From: Paraburkholderia megapolitana
GTDB taxonomy: Bacteria > Pseudomonadota > Gammaproteobacteria > Burkholderiales > Burkholderiaceae
NCBI RefSeq assembly: GCF_007556815.1
Contig: NZ_CP041745.1
Coordinates: 2,953,001-3,017,000 of the forward strand
Reading direction: 5' to 3'
Length of the DNA: 64,000 bases
The stretch's first letter is position 1; every line of letters starts with the position of its first letter. The notes under the pieces are model-generated. The model was not told the DNA's origin. It did not search any database and saw nothing but the letters and a program-made list of their open reading frames with translations. This document shows, in pieces, positions 55,089 to 62,898 of the stretch. The position numbers and the translations under genes were made by a program.

Positions 55089-55664
55089 CTAGAACAATCC
55101 CGGTGTCCCTACCCACACGAGCACGGCCTCTTCGCCGGCAGTATTCGACCACGCGTGCGGCACCGTCGACTCAAAGTGCGCGGTATCCCCTGCTTCAAGT
55201 ACGAACGTCGTATGTTCAAGCGTGAGCGATATCTGGCCGCTCATCACATACAAAAACTCTTCTCCTGCCCGCGTCGTCACTTCCGACGACGTTTCTCCGA
55301 CCGGCATCCTGACCAGAATGACTTCCAGCTGGCTGCCGACCGATAAATTCGTCAGCCGTCCAAACAGGTTACCGGTGCCGGCGAATCCAAACAGCTTTAG
55401 TTCTTTGCCCCGACGCACCGATCTCGCTTCGGTCGGTGTGTCGATGAAGTACTGCACCGTAACGCCCAGCGCGTCGGCAATGCCGACCAGCGAGGAAATA
55501 GACGGTGTTGCGTGACCGCGTTCTATCTGCGACAGAAACGATTTCGAAATGCCCGCTGCCGTAGCTGTTTCATCCAGCGTCCACTTAAGTCTCTGACGGA
55601 GTGCACGGATCTTTTCGCCTAATGCTGTCGTAACTTGTGTCTTGTTATCGAATGGCAAAACCAT
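55089..55664 (-). CDS. XRE-family regulator with C-terminal cupin domain
   Basis: This 191-residue regulator has an N-terminal helix-turn-helix (ALGEKIRALRQRLKWTLDETATAAGISKSFLSQIERGHATPSISSLVGIADALGV, residues ~14-68). A cupin domain (about 110-185) reads TRAGEEFLYVMSGQISLTLEHTTFVLEAGDTAHFESTVPHAW. This PuuR/SutR-like architecture controls uptake and catabolism of amines, amino acids or peptides. It lies between the TonB receptors and the ExbBD/TPR genes, all in the same direction, and is the best candidate local regulator. Confidence 0.88.
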   Translation of the reverse strand: MVLPFDNKTQVTTALGEKIRALRQRLKWTLDETATAAGISKSFLSQIERGHATPSISSLVGIADALGVTVQYFIDTPTEARSVRRGKELKLFGFAGTGNLFGRLTNLSVGSQLEVILVRMPVGETSSEVTTRAGEEFLYVMSGQISLTLEHTTFVLEAGDTAHFESTVPHAWSNTAGEEAVLVWVGTPGLF

Positions 55665-55848
55665 AGCAAGTCAGAATCCCGTAGTCAAAATTTGTTTGGC
55701 ATAGCAAAGTAAATTCCATCGAGCGTAATGTCCCGGTCAGACCCTACGAGAGATGCTTTGCACTCGTCTCTGGCAGAAACCGGATGCCCCGGCTGCTGGA
55801 GAGACTCACGGGAAATCTGAAGTCGTCTTCCTCCACTCAATAAGCGGG

Positions 55849-55872
55849 TTGGTCCGCGTATGCACGGACCAA
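55849..55872 (-). terminator. Hairpin after the TPR gene
   Basis: TTGGTCCG (55849-55856) and CGGACCAA (55865-55872) form an 8-bp stem with an 8-base loop, 13 bases past the TPR stop. There is no clear U-run; a terminator role is inferred. Confidence 0.45.
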
Positions 55873-55885
55873 CAGACCGCCGCTC

Positions 55886-57091
55886 TTATTTCGATGCGAC
55901 CAGTATCCACAAACGCGCAAGATCAGCCGAACCGTCGTCGCCCTTGACCGCACGAAACGCCTGGATCGCCTTGGCCTTCTGGCCCGCGATGTAATACGCC
56001 ACGCCCAGATGCAGTTGCGCCTGATCCGGGTGATCGAGACCACCCTTCGCAATCGCCGCTTCCATTGCGGCCAGACCCTGTGCTGCCTTTCCTGCGAATA
56101 CGAGGTTAAAGCCCGCATCGATCGGATCGACCGGGTTGGCTGGATCGGCCGGTGCCGCCGCGCGCTTCGCGGCCAGTGCCTGCAGGCGCTTCTCGCGATC
56201 CGCACCGGCGTCGTGGCCGAGCACGCCGGAAGTAAAGCCCTGGTCGATGACCTGTTTAGCCTCTGCCGTTGTGCCCGCAACGATCGACAGTTGCGTCATC
56301 TCCATGTAGTCGTCGGGTGTCGTCAGCGCATTGGTCGCGCGGCGCAGCCGGTACGTATCGATGTCCAGCGCCGACGCATAGTGCGACTTGCTGCGGATCG
56401 CGTGGAACAGATCGTCCCAGTACGACTGCTTCGGGTAATACGCCACCAGCTTTTCGAGCGCGCCGCGATAGGACGTGTCGTCCTTGACGCGCTGCGCGCA
56501 GGTCGCGAGCAACTGGAGCTGCGATTCGTCGGGCGCGCGGCCCGCACGCGCCGTCGCGTCGATACCCGGCCGAACCAGATTGACGACACTCGTGCAATCG
56601 TTCGACAGGTAATAGGACTGCACGAGCAGAACCCGCATATCGGGGTCCGTGCCGCCCGCCTTCTGATATCGCTGCGCAACCCTGATTGCCTGCGCGTAGT
56701 TCTTTTGCTGGAAGTAGATTCCGGCGAGCGCCGCTTCGGTGCGCTGCTCGTCAGCGCCCTTTAACTGGCCCGAGCTCAGCAGCGACTCATAGGCCTGCGC
56801 GGCCGTGGCGTTATCGCCCGCTGCCGCCGCTGCGGCACCGCGCATTTCCTGGACCATGTAGGTTTCGTAGGCCGTCTTGCCCGGCACTGCCGCAGCCTGA
56901 TCGATCTTCGTCAGCGCATCCCTGTACTTGTGCGCACGGTAGAGATCCTGCGCGGCGTTCAGCGGCTTAGCCACGTCGGGGCGCAGTGTATCTGCCGCAA
57001 CCGACTGTGCGGGCTGCATGGCAAACGCACACAGCCCTCCGAAAGCAGCCGCGACGATCGCGCGTCCGAACCGTTGGTGGATCACTCGCAT
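55886..57091 (-). CDS. Exported TPR-repeat protein of the TonB cluster
   Basis: This 401-residue protein has a signal peptide (IVAAAFGGLCAFAMQPAQSVAA). TPR-like helical pairs run throughout: AQDLYRAHKYRDALTKIDQA, AAQAYESLLSSGQL, AALAGIYFQQKNYAQAIRVAQRYQKAG and AQLHLGVAYYIAGQKAKAIQAFRAV. It is the fifth cistron after tonB, exbB, exbD and exbD, beginning 10 bases after the last. TPR proteins in such clusters (TtpA-like) are thought to help TonB energise specific receptors. That role is inferred. The ATG at 57091 has AAGGAAG upstream. Confidence 0.82.
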   Translation of the reverse strand: MRVIHQRFGRAIVAAAFGGLCAFAMQPAQSVAADTLRPDVAKPLNAAQDLYRAHKYRDALTKIDQAAAVPGKTAYETYMVQEMRGAAAAAAGDNATAAQAYESLLSSGQLKGADEQRTEAALAGIYFQQKNYAQAIRVAQRYQKAGGTDPDMRVLLVQSYYLSNDCTSVVNLVRPGIDATARAGRAPDESQLQLLATCAQRVKDDTSYRGALEKLVAYYPKQSYWDDLFHAIRSKSHYASALDIDTYRLRRATNALTTPDDYMEMTQLSIVAGTTAEAKQVIDQGFTSGVLGHDAGADREKRLQALAAKRAAAPADPANPVDPIDAGFNLVFAGKAAQGLAAMEAAIAKGGLDHPDQAQLHLGVAYYIAGQKAKAIQAFRAVKGDDGSADLARLWILVASK

Positions 57092-57101
57092 TCCTGCTTC
57101 C

Positions 57102-57533
57102 TTATTGCATGTACTGCTCATTGCCGATCAGGCCGATTTTCGTCGCACCCAGACGCTGTGCCGAAGCCATCACCGCAGCAACATCCTTGTAGGGCACCAG
57201 CTTGTTCGGGCGCAGATGGATTTCTGCCTGGACCGGTTCAGCGGCTACTTGCGACAGCTTCGCTTCGAGTGCGGCGCGGTCCGGTACCAGCACACCGTTC
57301 CACGTCGTCGTGCCGTCGAAGTCGATATCGATCTGCACCACTTCCGGCTGTACGAGCGGCGGCGGCGGATTGCCGATCGGCAGATTCATCTTGATCGAGT
57401 GCATCTGGATCGGAATCGTGATGATCAGCATGATCAGCAGCACCAGCATCACGTCGATCAGCGGCGTGGTGTTGATATCGACCATCACTTCCGGTTCAGC
57501 GTTGCGGCCGCCCGAAGATACGTTCATTCCCAT
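57102..57533 (-). CDS. exbD: ExbD-type biopolymer transport protein (second copy)
   Basis: This 143-residue single-span protein has a cytoplasmic N-terminus with DINTTPLIDVMLVLLIMLIITIPIQ, including the essential membrane Asp (D27) of ExbD/TolR. A periplasmic domain ends QRLGATKIGLIGNEQYMQ. It forms the energy-transducing complex with ExbB and TonB. Two ExbD genes in tandem are typical of TonB clusters of Xanthomonas type, where the second copy is needed for certain receptors. Confidence 0.9.
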   Translation of the reverse strand: MGMNVSSGGRNAEPEVMVDINTTPLIDVMLVLLIMLIITIPIQMHSIKMNLPIGNPPPPLVQPEVVQIDIDFDGTTTWNGVLVPDRAALEAKLSQVAAEPVQAEIHLRPNKLVPYKDVAAVMASAQRLGATKIGLIGNEQYMQ

Positions 57534-57594
57534 ACCGACTCCTGTCGACCGGACCTGGCGTTTTCTTTAGCGCCCGGTCCGATCCCATGCAAAG

Positions 57595-58020
57595 CTAGCC
57601 ACCGCGCGCGGGCGGCTCCGTGATAAATGAAACCTTCGCGATGCCGGCACGCTCGCAGGCAGTGATCACGCGACCGATAAACTCGTAGCGCGTGTTCTGA
57701 TCGCCGCGCACGTGAATTTCCGGTTGCGGCAGCTGCTCGGAGACACTCTTCAGGTCGGCCAGCAAGGTCGGCGCATCGACCAGCTTTTCGTTCCAGAAGA
57801 AATCGCCGTCGCGGTTCACCGCTACCGTGATGCTCTTGGGCGCGGTCTGCAGCGGCTGGATCGTCTCCTTCGGCAATTGCAGCGGTATGTTGTGTGTCAC
57901 CACCGGAATCGTGATCAGGAAGATGATCAGCAGCACCAGCATCACATCGACGAGCGGCGTGGTGTTGATATTGGAGATGACTTCGTCGTCATCCCCTTCC
58001 TGCCCAACGCTCATTGCCAT
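57595..58020 (-). CDS. exbD: ExbD-type biopolymer transport protein (first copy)
   Basis: This 141-residue ExbD has SNINTTPLVDVMLVLLIIFLITIPVV with the critical Asp at about residue 25 and a periplasmic domain ending KVSFITEPPARGG. The ATG at 58020 follows CAGGAGTCGG; upstream in-frame sequence has no similarity. It is 13 bases after exbB. Confidence 0.9.
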   Translation of the reverse strand: MAMSVGQEGDDDEVISNINTTPLVDVMLVLLIIFLITIPVVTHNIPLQLPKETIQPLQTAPKSITVAVNRDGDFFWNEKLVDAPTLLADLKSVSEQLPQPEIHVRGDQNTRYEFIGRVITACERAGIAKVSFITEPPARGG

Positions 58021-58033
58021 AGCCGACTCCTGC

Positions 58034-58978
58034 TTATTGGGCCAGCGATGCCTGGCGAGCCTCAGCACGCGTCGAACGCATGCTGCCGGCGAGCAGGACG
58101 GTATGCAGCTGCGCGCCGAAGTTGCGCACACGCTCCATCACCGACTTGTTACGACGAACCAGGAAGTTGTAGCCGAGCACCGCGGGAACTGCCACGGCCA
58201 GACCGATTGCGGTCATGATCAGCGCTTCACCCACCGGGCCTGCAACCTTATCGATCGATGCCTGGCCGGCGATACCGATGGCCGTCAGCGCGTGATAGAT
58301 ACCCCACACCGTACCGAACAGACCGACGAACGGTGCCGTCGAGCCGACCGTACCGAGGAAGGCCAGGCCGTCTTGCAGACGGTTCGATACGTTGGTGATA
58401 GCGCGCTCGACCGAGGTGTCGATCCAGGTGTTGCGATCGACGGCTTCGAGCAGGGCCTCGTCGTGGTGTTCACCAGCTTCGATCGCGGTTTCGGCGATGA
58501 AGCGGAACGGCGATGCTTCGTCCAGCAGCTTCGCGCCTTCGACGAGCGACGGTGCGGTCCACAGCTGTTCGTCGGCGCTCTTCGCACGACGGTTAGCGCG
58601 GAACTGTTCGAAGAACTTCGTGATCATGATGTACCAGCTGCCCATCGACATGATCACCAGCAGGATCAGCACGAAGCGTGCGACGAAGTCGCCGTTCTTC
58701 CAGAGTGCGCCGAGACCGTACGGGTTGCTGACGGTTTCCGACGTGGCGGGCTCAGGCGGCGGTGCCGGCTGGTCGGCGGACGGCGCAGCGGTCTGTGCCG
58801 TAGCCGTTTGCGACGCAGTTGCGTCAGCCGGTGCAGCCGTAGCTGCCGGGGCCGCCGATGCGGCGGCTGTTGCATCGCTTGCCTGCGCATACGCAAGCTG
58901 CGGCGCGACAAAAGTACCCGCCGTGGTCACGGCCATCAACATGCTTGCGGCCAGTGCGGCCAGAGTTCGCTTCTTCAT
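58034..58978 (-). CDS. exbB: ExbB/TolQ-family proton channel with signal peptide and Ala-rich extension
   Basis: This 314-residue protein is longer than E. coli ExbB (244). Residues 1-31 form a signal peptide ending LAYAQA, then ~55 residues are Ala/Pro/Thr-rich (periplasmic). The MotA/TolQ/ExbB domain has three membrane helices: LILLVIMSMGSWYIMITKF near 100-118, and later segments in FVGLFGTVWGIYHAL and AVAVPAVLGYNFL. Conserved TVGSTAPFVGLFGTVWGI is intact. It couples proton flow to TonB motion together with both ExbD proteins. It follows tonB by 80 bases. Confidence 0.9.
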   Translation of the reverse strand: MKKRTLAALAASMLMAVTTAGTFVAPQLAYAQASDATAAASAAPAATAAPADATASQTATAQTAAPSADQPAPPPEPATSETVSNPYGLGALWKNGDFVARFVLILLVIMSMGSWYIMITKFFEQFRANRRAKSADEQLWTAPSLVEGAKLLDEASPFRFIAETAIEAGEHHDEALLEAVDRNTWIDTSVERAITNVSNRLQDGLAFLGTVGSTAPFVGLFGTVWGIYHALTAIGIAGQASIDKVAGPVGEALIMTAIGLAVAVPAVLGYNFLVRRNKSVMERVRNFGAQLHTVLLAGSMRSTRAEARQASLAQ

Positions 58979-59058
58979 ACCTGCTCCAGTTCATGCGTTG
59001 AACCTGTAAACCCGGATTAAAAACATCGCTACCGGTACCGTGCGTACAGCCAGTGCGC

Positions 59059-59754
59059 TCAATTCAAGGTGAATGAGAACGGAACCTGTACTCGGACAGG
59101 CTGGCCTTGCGAAATACAACTGAACCGCTTGACCGCGTTGAATGCCGCACGATCCAGTGATGAATCTTCAGACGACTTCGCGACGCGTTCATTCGTAATG
59201 TGGCCCTGCGGATCGACTACGAATTCAATCAGCACATCACCCGTGGTGTTGTTTTCCATTGCTTCCTTCGGGTACGGGATCGAACCACGTATCTGATCGG
59301 AGTTCGGGCACACCACACCGACTTCCGTACTCGGCGCCTTCGTCGGCGTCGGCGCAACGGGTGCCGCCACGGCAGGCGCGGATACAACGGGCGCTGACTG
59401 ATGGGTAATGGTCGCCTGCGGCGGCGCCTGCACCGGCACTTCCGGCGGCGGCACAAACGGCGGCGGCGGCGGCGCGAACTTCGGCGGCGGCAATTGCACT
59501 GTGGGAATAGGCGGCGGAGGCGGTGGCTTCACCGGCTCGATGATTTTCGTTTCGATGGGATGCTGGATGACCTGCACCACCTTGGTGGCGAGACCGTTGA
59601 GCAATGCGTAGATCAGTACAATGTGCAGCAGAATTACGACGCCGATGCCGCCAAAACGGCGCACGGGGGTTTGTTGCTTGCGCCCAAACTCTCGCGGACG
59701 CCCCGGTCGTTCAATCCGGGCTGTGACTGCAGGAAGTTGCCCTTCGACTTTCAT
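59059..59754 (-). CDS. tonB: TonB energy-transducing protein
   Basis: This 231-residue protein has a single N-terminal membrane anchor (GGIGVVILLHIVLIYALLNGL) and a long periplasmic Pro-rich rod (PVKPPPPPPIPTVQLPPPKF...). The TonB C-terminal domain follows, with SIPYPKEAMENNTTGDVLIEFVVDPQGHITNERV and the end VQVPFSFTLN. The ATG at 59754 has AAAGGCAAGT before it. It leads the five-gene cluster tonB-exbB-exbD-exbD-TPR that should power the receptors encoded just downstream. Confidence 0.9.
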   Translation of the reverse strand: MKVEGQLPAVTARIERPGRPREFGRKQQTPVRRFGGIGVVILLHIVLIYALLNGLATKVVQVIQHPIETKIIEPVKPPPPPPIPTVQLPPPKFAPPPPPFVPPPEVPVQAPPQATITHQSAPVVSAPAVAAPVAPTPTKAPSTEVGVVCPNSDQIRGSIPYPKEAMENNTTGDVLIEFVVDPQGHITNERVAKSSEDSSLDRAAFNAVKRFSCISQGQPVRVQVPFSFTLN

Positions 59755-61045
59755 ACTTGCCTTTGCTCCTCCAGCGTGAACCATTCATTTCGGCGCCGCA
59801 GTGGGTTGTCTGCTGCAGATCATGTTCGCCAGGTTCTTCGGTAAAAAACGCCGGCGGCTTGATCTGGAGTCCGAAATTGACGTTGTACTACCTGAACCAG
59901 TTGAATCCCGACTGCCTCATCCAATGCACTGCGCATGGGCACGCGATACGCAGCCGGCGCATTGCAGGCTGGAAATCGCGATTTCACATTCCGATCCGTA
60001 TAAACACTAATAGACCGCACTGCTTATATGTCGCGCCGGTTTCGCGTCCGCTATAGCAACAAACTCATGCACGGAAACTTCGCGTTATCGGCCAATCGGC
60101 GTTAACATCTGTGCTGCCTTTCATGGGAGGCGAAGATAGCAGGTCAAAAAATCAAAGGTCAAACTTTTTTTGATGGGAGCAAAAGAAGTTTGCCGGGAAT
60201 ACACTTTGCGACATCTGTGAAAAGGCTGTTATATATTTGAAAGGTTATGCCCCGCAGGTTTTCCGGTGCTGTTCCGAACCTTCTTTCCCCTACCCACCTG
60301 GCCCTGACCGACGTGCTGTACACGCACGATCGACGCAGCAGCCAACCCGCAGTACTCGACGAAGCCCGACCCTCCCCCGTCCGCATGCGGATTTCCCGCA
60401 AGACCGTTGGCAAGTCACAGGGCTGCAAATCACATCGCGACCTCGTAGTAACCCTGGGTACAGCGACACGCTGACCAGGTTAACTACGGAAAGAAGGCAA
60501 AACTTCAACTTTCCTCAGGCCGGGTTTTGCACGCTTCGAATGAACACTCTAAATCGTCTTTTTCACAACATTACAATTAACAATCTTCAAATTACGTTTA
60601 TACGACTTCAATAGAAGTAATTTGGAAGGTGCTTCGCGCAACGTCGTTTAACCCGTTGAAAGGAAATGTAATTACACGCGGGCTATCGCGATTCGCATTG
60701 CACTGCAGCACATGCGTAGCGCGCCGCACGTCCGGTTTCCTGTGGTGCTTCCTCCCTGACGTGTCTATATCCGGCCGCAGCCGAATCTGAAAACCGCGAA
60801 CTCAAAGATCGAAATATCGTTCACGCAGCCAGACCGTGAAAATCACAATGAAAATCGTCGCTGCCGGTAAGTCAACTCCATGTTGCGGCCGGGCTACATT
60901 CATACGAATTCATCCCAGGTCTTAATTTGTCGGAAATATCATCGCGACTGTTCATGCGCGGGATACCGCTCGCGCAGCGAATTTCACGCCATTGCGGACG
61001 CCATACCTTCGCGCACCGTCGGCCCAAGTAACCAAAGGGGATTTC
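59755..61045. other. 1.3-kb intergenic region between divergent tonB and porin genes
   Basis: No protein gene is supported. The part before tonB holds the perfect palindrome at 59972-59985. The middle (about 60480-60640) is markedly A/T-rich, with the inverted pair AAATTAC / GTAATTT (60589-60595, 60617-60623). The rightmost 400 bases form the long porin leader. Porin leaders of this kind are often targets of small RNAs, but no sRNA or terminator could be recognised. Confidence 0.45.
59972..59985. promoter_or_regulatory. Perfect 14-bp palindrome upstream of tonB
   Basis: GAAATCGCGATTTC reads the same on both strands. It sits 218 bases upstream of the tonB start and is a candidate operator for a dimeric regulator such as the nearby XRE-cupin protein. 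It has no resemblance to a Fur box. Confidence 0.35.
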
Positions 61046-62131
61046 ATGAAGAAGACCACCGCGGCGCTCGGCGCCGCTCTGCTTGCACTCTCTGCCCAGT
61101 CCGCTTTCGCACAGAGCTCAGTCACGCTGTACGGCCTTGTCGATACCAGCGTGCGCTACCTGACCAACGCCAATGCCGGTAACGACAGCCAGATCGCCAT
61201 GGGCGAAGGCGTCGAAACGCCGAGTCGTTTCGGCTTAAAGGGCAGCGAAGATCTCGGTGGCGGTACGTCGGCGATCTTCAAGCTCGAGAACCAGTTCCAG
61301 CTCTGGTCCGGCAAGTTCGACAACAGCAACAACACGCTTTTCCAGCGCAATGCTTATGTTGGTCTGTCGAACAACCAGTACGGCGCGCTGACCCTCGGTC
61401 GTCAGCAGACGCCGTTCTTCGACATGATGGGCAACACCTTCGACCCGTTGACGGTCGGCGATTACTGGCAGGACAGCTGGGTCTATAACCCGGTCGGCCC
61501 GTTCCTGTTCACGAACAGCTCGGTGAAGTACAACGGCACGTTTGGTGGCCTGCACGTGGAAGGTATGTACGGCTTTGGCGGCGTACCGGGCAGCACGGGC
61601 CAGAACAGCATGTATGGCTTTGCCGCGTCGTATGCGCTTGGGCCGCTCGAGGCCGTCGCCGGCTTCCAGCAGAACGACGTCTCCGGCAAGAAGTTCAACA
61701 TCGCGAACGTGGGTGCGGTCTATTCGTTCACACCGACGCTCAAGGTGCTGGCAGGCTGGCTGCATTCGCAGGACAACACCGGTCTCGCCGACGTCGATAT
61801 GCAGCAGTCCGGCGCACCGACTCTCGCGCACGTGAGTCCGAACCGTATCGACGACAGCTTCTACGTCGGTTCGACGTGGCAGGTGACGGCACCGCTGGCG
61901 CTTACGGTGGCCGGCTACTACGATCACGCACGCAACGCGGCGCAGCTCGACGGATCGCTTGGCAACGGTATCAACTATTCGGCTACGGTGCTTGCCGAGT
62001 ACTCGTTGTCGAAGCGCACTGAGGTGTATGGCACGGTCGACTTCACCCGTGGTAACGGTGCGTTCCTTGCGGACTACCCTGGCCGCAATAACCAGACTGG
62101 CGTCGCTATTGGTTTGCGCAATATCTTCTGA
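61046..62131 (+). CDS. Gram-negative trimeric porin (OmpC-like, Burkholderia type)
   Basis: This 361-residue outer-membrane porin opens MKKTTAALGAALLALSAQ with signal cleavage at AFA-QS. The mature protein starts SSVTLYGLVDTSVRYLTNANAG, the hallmark of Burkholderiales porins. It contains SRFGLKGSEDLGGGTSAIFKLE and VGLSNNQYGALTLGRQQTPFFD and ends GVAIGLRNIF with the terminal Phe. AAAGGGG precedes the ATG. A strong terminator lies downstream. It provides general diffusion of small solutes. Confidence 0.93.
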   Translation: MKKTTAALGAALLALSAQSAFAQSSVTLYGLVDTSVRYLTNANAGNDSQIAMGEGVETPSRFGLKGSEDLGGGTSAIFKLENQFQLWSGKFDNSNNTLFQRNAYVGLSNNQYGALTLGRQQTPFFDMMGNTFDPLTVGDYWQDSWVYNPVGPFLFTNSSVKYNGTFGGLHVEGMYGFGGVPGSTGQNSMYGFAASYALGPLEAVAGFQQNDVSGKKFNIANVGAVYSFTPTLKVLAGWLHSQDNTGLADVDMQQSGAPTLAHVSPNRIDDSFYVGSTWQVTAPLALTVAGYYDHARNAAQLDGSLGNGINYSATVLAEYSLSKRTEVYGTVDFTRGNGAFLADYPGRNNQTGVAIGLRNIF

Positions 62132-62207
62132 TCGGGTTCTGTTGCGACGAGAAGCAAATGTCGGAATCTTTTGAACAGTGACGACATAGCAACGGAATAG
62201 AACTACG

Positions 62208-62235
62208 CGGCGGTCTTCGGACCGCCGTTTTTTTT
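62208..62235 (+). terminator. Rho-independent terminator after the porin
   Basis: CGGCGGTC-TTCG-GACCGCCG (8-bp stem with a stable UUCG tetraloop) is followed by eight T. It lies 77 bases past the porin stop. Confidence 0.92.
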
Positions 62236-62898
62236 GCAGCCCGGCGATCGACCTCTCTCGCACATCAATCGCAGATATCGGAGAACACTGCTACGTACGC
62301 GGCCCGATACTCGAAACCACTCGCTGTGGCGCCAGAATCGGGCAGCTTGTGGTGCACCCTCTCCTCCGCGACTCGGCAGGCGCATGCCGAACACTGCGTC
62401 TCATCGACCTGTTCACCACCATGCGCATCCATCGATTCACTTCACGAGTTTGCAGTGGATTTAGATATGGCTGCGATAGCGCCTCGCTATAAGCAGCCAT
62501 ACGCAAACGTAACGCTCCAGCCATTGCGTAGTCTTACCCCGTACTGCCGGGAGAGTCTTACTAACTCTTGTGAATCGTCCATGTCGATTGTTTCCGGGAC
62601 AGACATCGCGAAACAAGCCGAGTCTAATGGTCGCCAATGTCAAATGACTCTCTGGAATGAGCTCACGAAATCCACGACCAACACACCCGACTCCACGAAA
62701 CCTACTTTGTGCCACACCGTGAGCAGTACCAGGTTTGCAAGCCGACCTTGCTGCGAACCTCGATAGCGATCGTATCTTGTTTAAGAAAATAACGGAATGA
62801 ATCTGTAGAACTCCTTCATTAATCGCGTTTCCTCCCGAATATTTCAGGGCTGCGGACGCAACCATCGTGCACGCAACCATTTCCTGACAGAAATATTC
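62236..62898. other. 663-base intergenic region before the acyl-AMP ligase gene
   Basis: No gene is supported. The region is less GC-rich than the rest, especially from 62480 onward. Short open frames on both strands lack ribosome sites and similarity to any family. The promoter of the ligase gene should lie here; no clear sigma70 pair was found. Confidence 0.4.

Noticed and set aside
60237..60614. Rightward 125-residue frame in the tonB-porin gap
   Set aside because: No family similarity or ribosome site; composition changes along its length as expected for non-coding DNA.
62326..62880. Open frames on both strands before the acyl-AMP ligase
   Set aside because: They overlap one another on opposite strands, lack ribosome sites and match no family.
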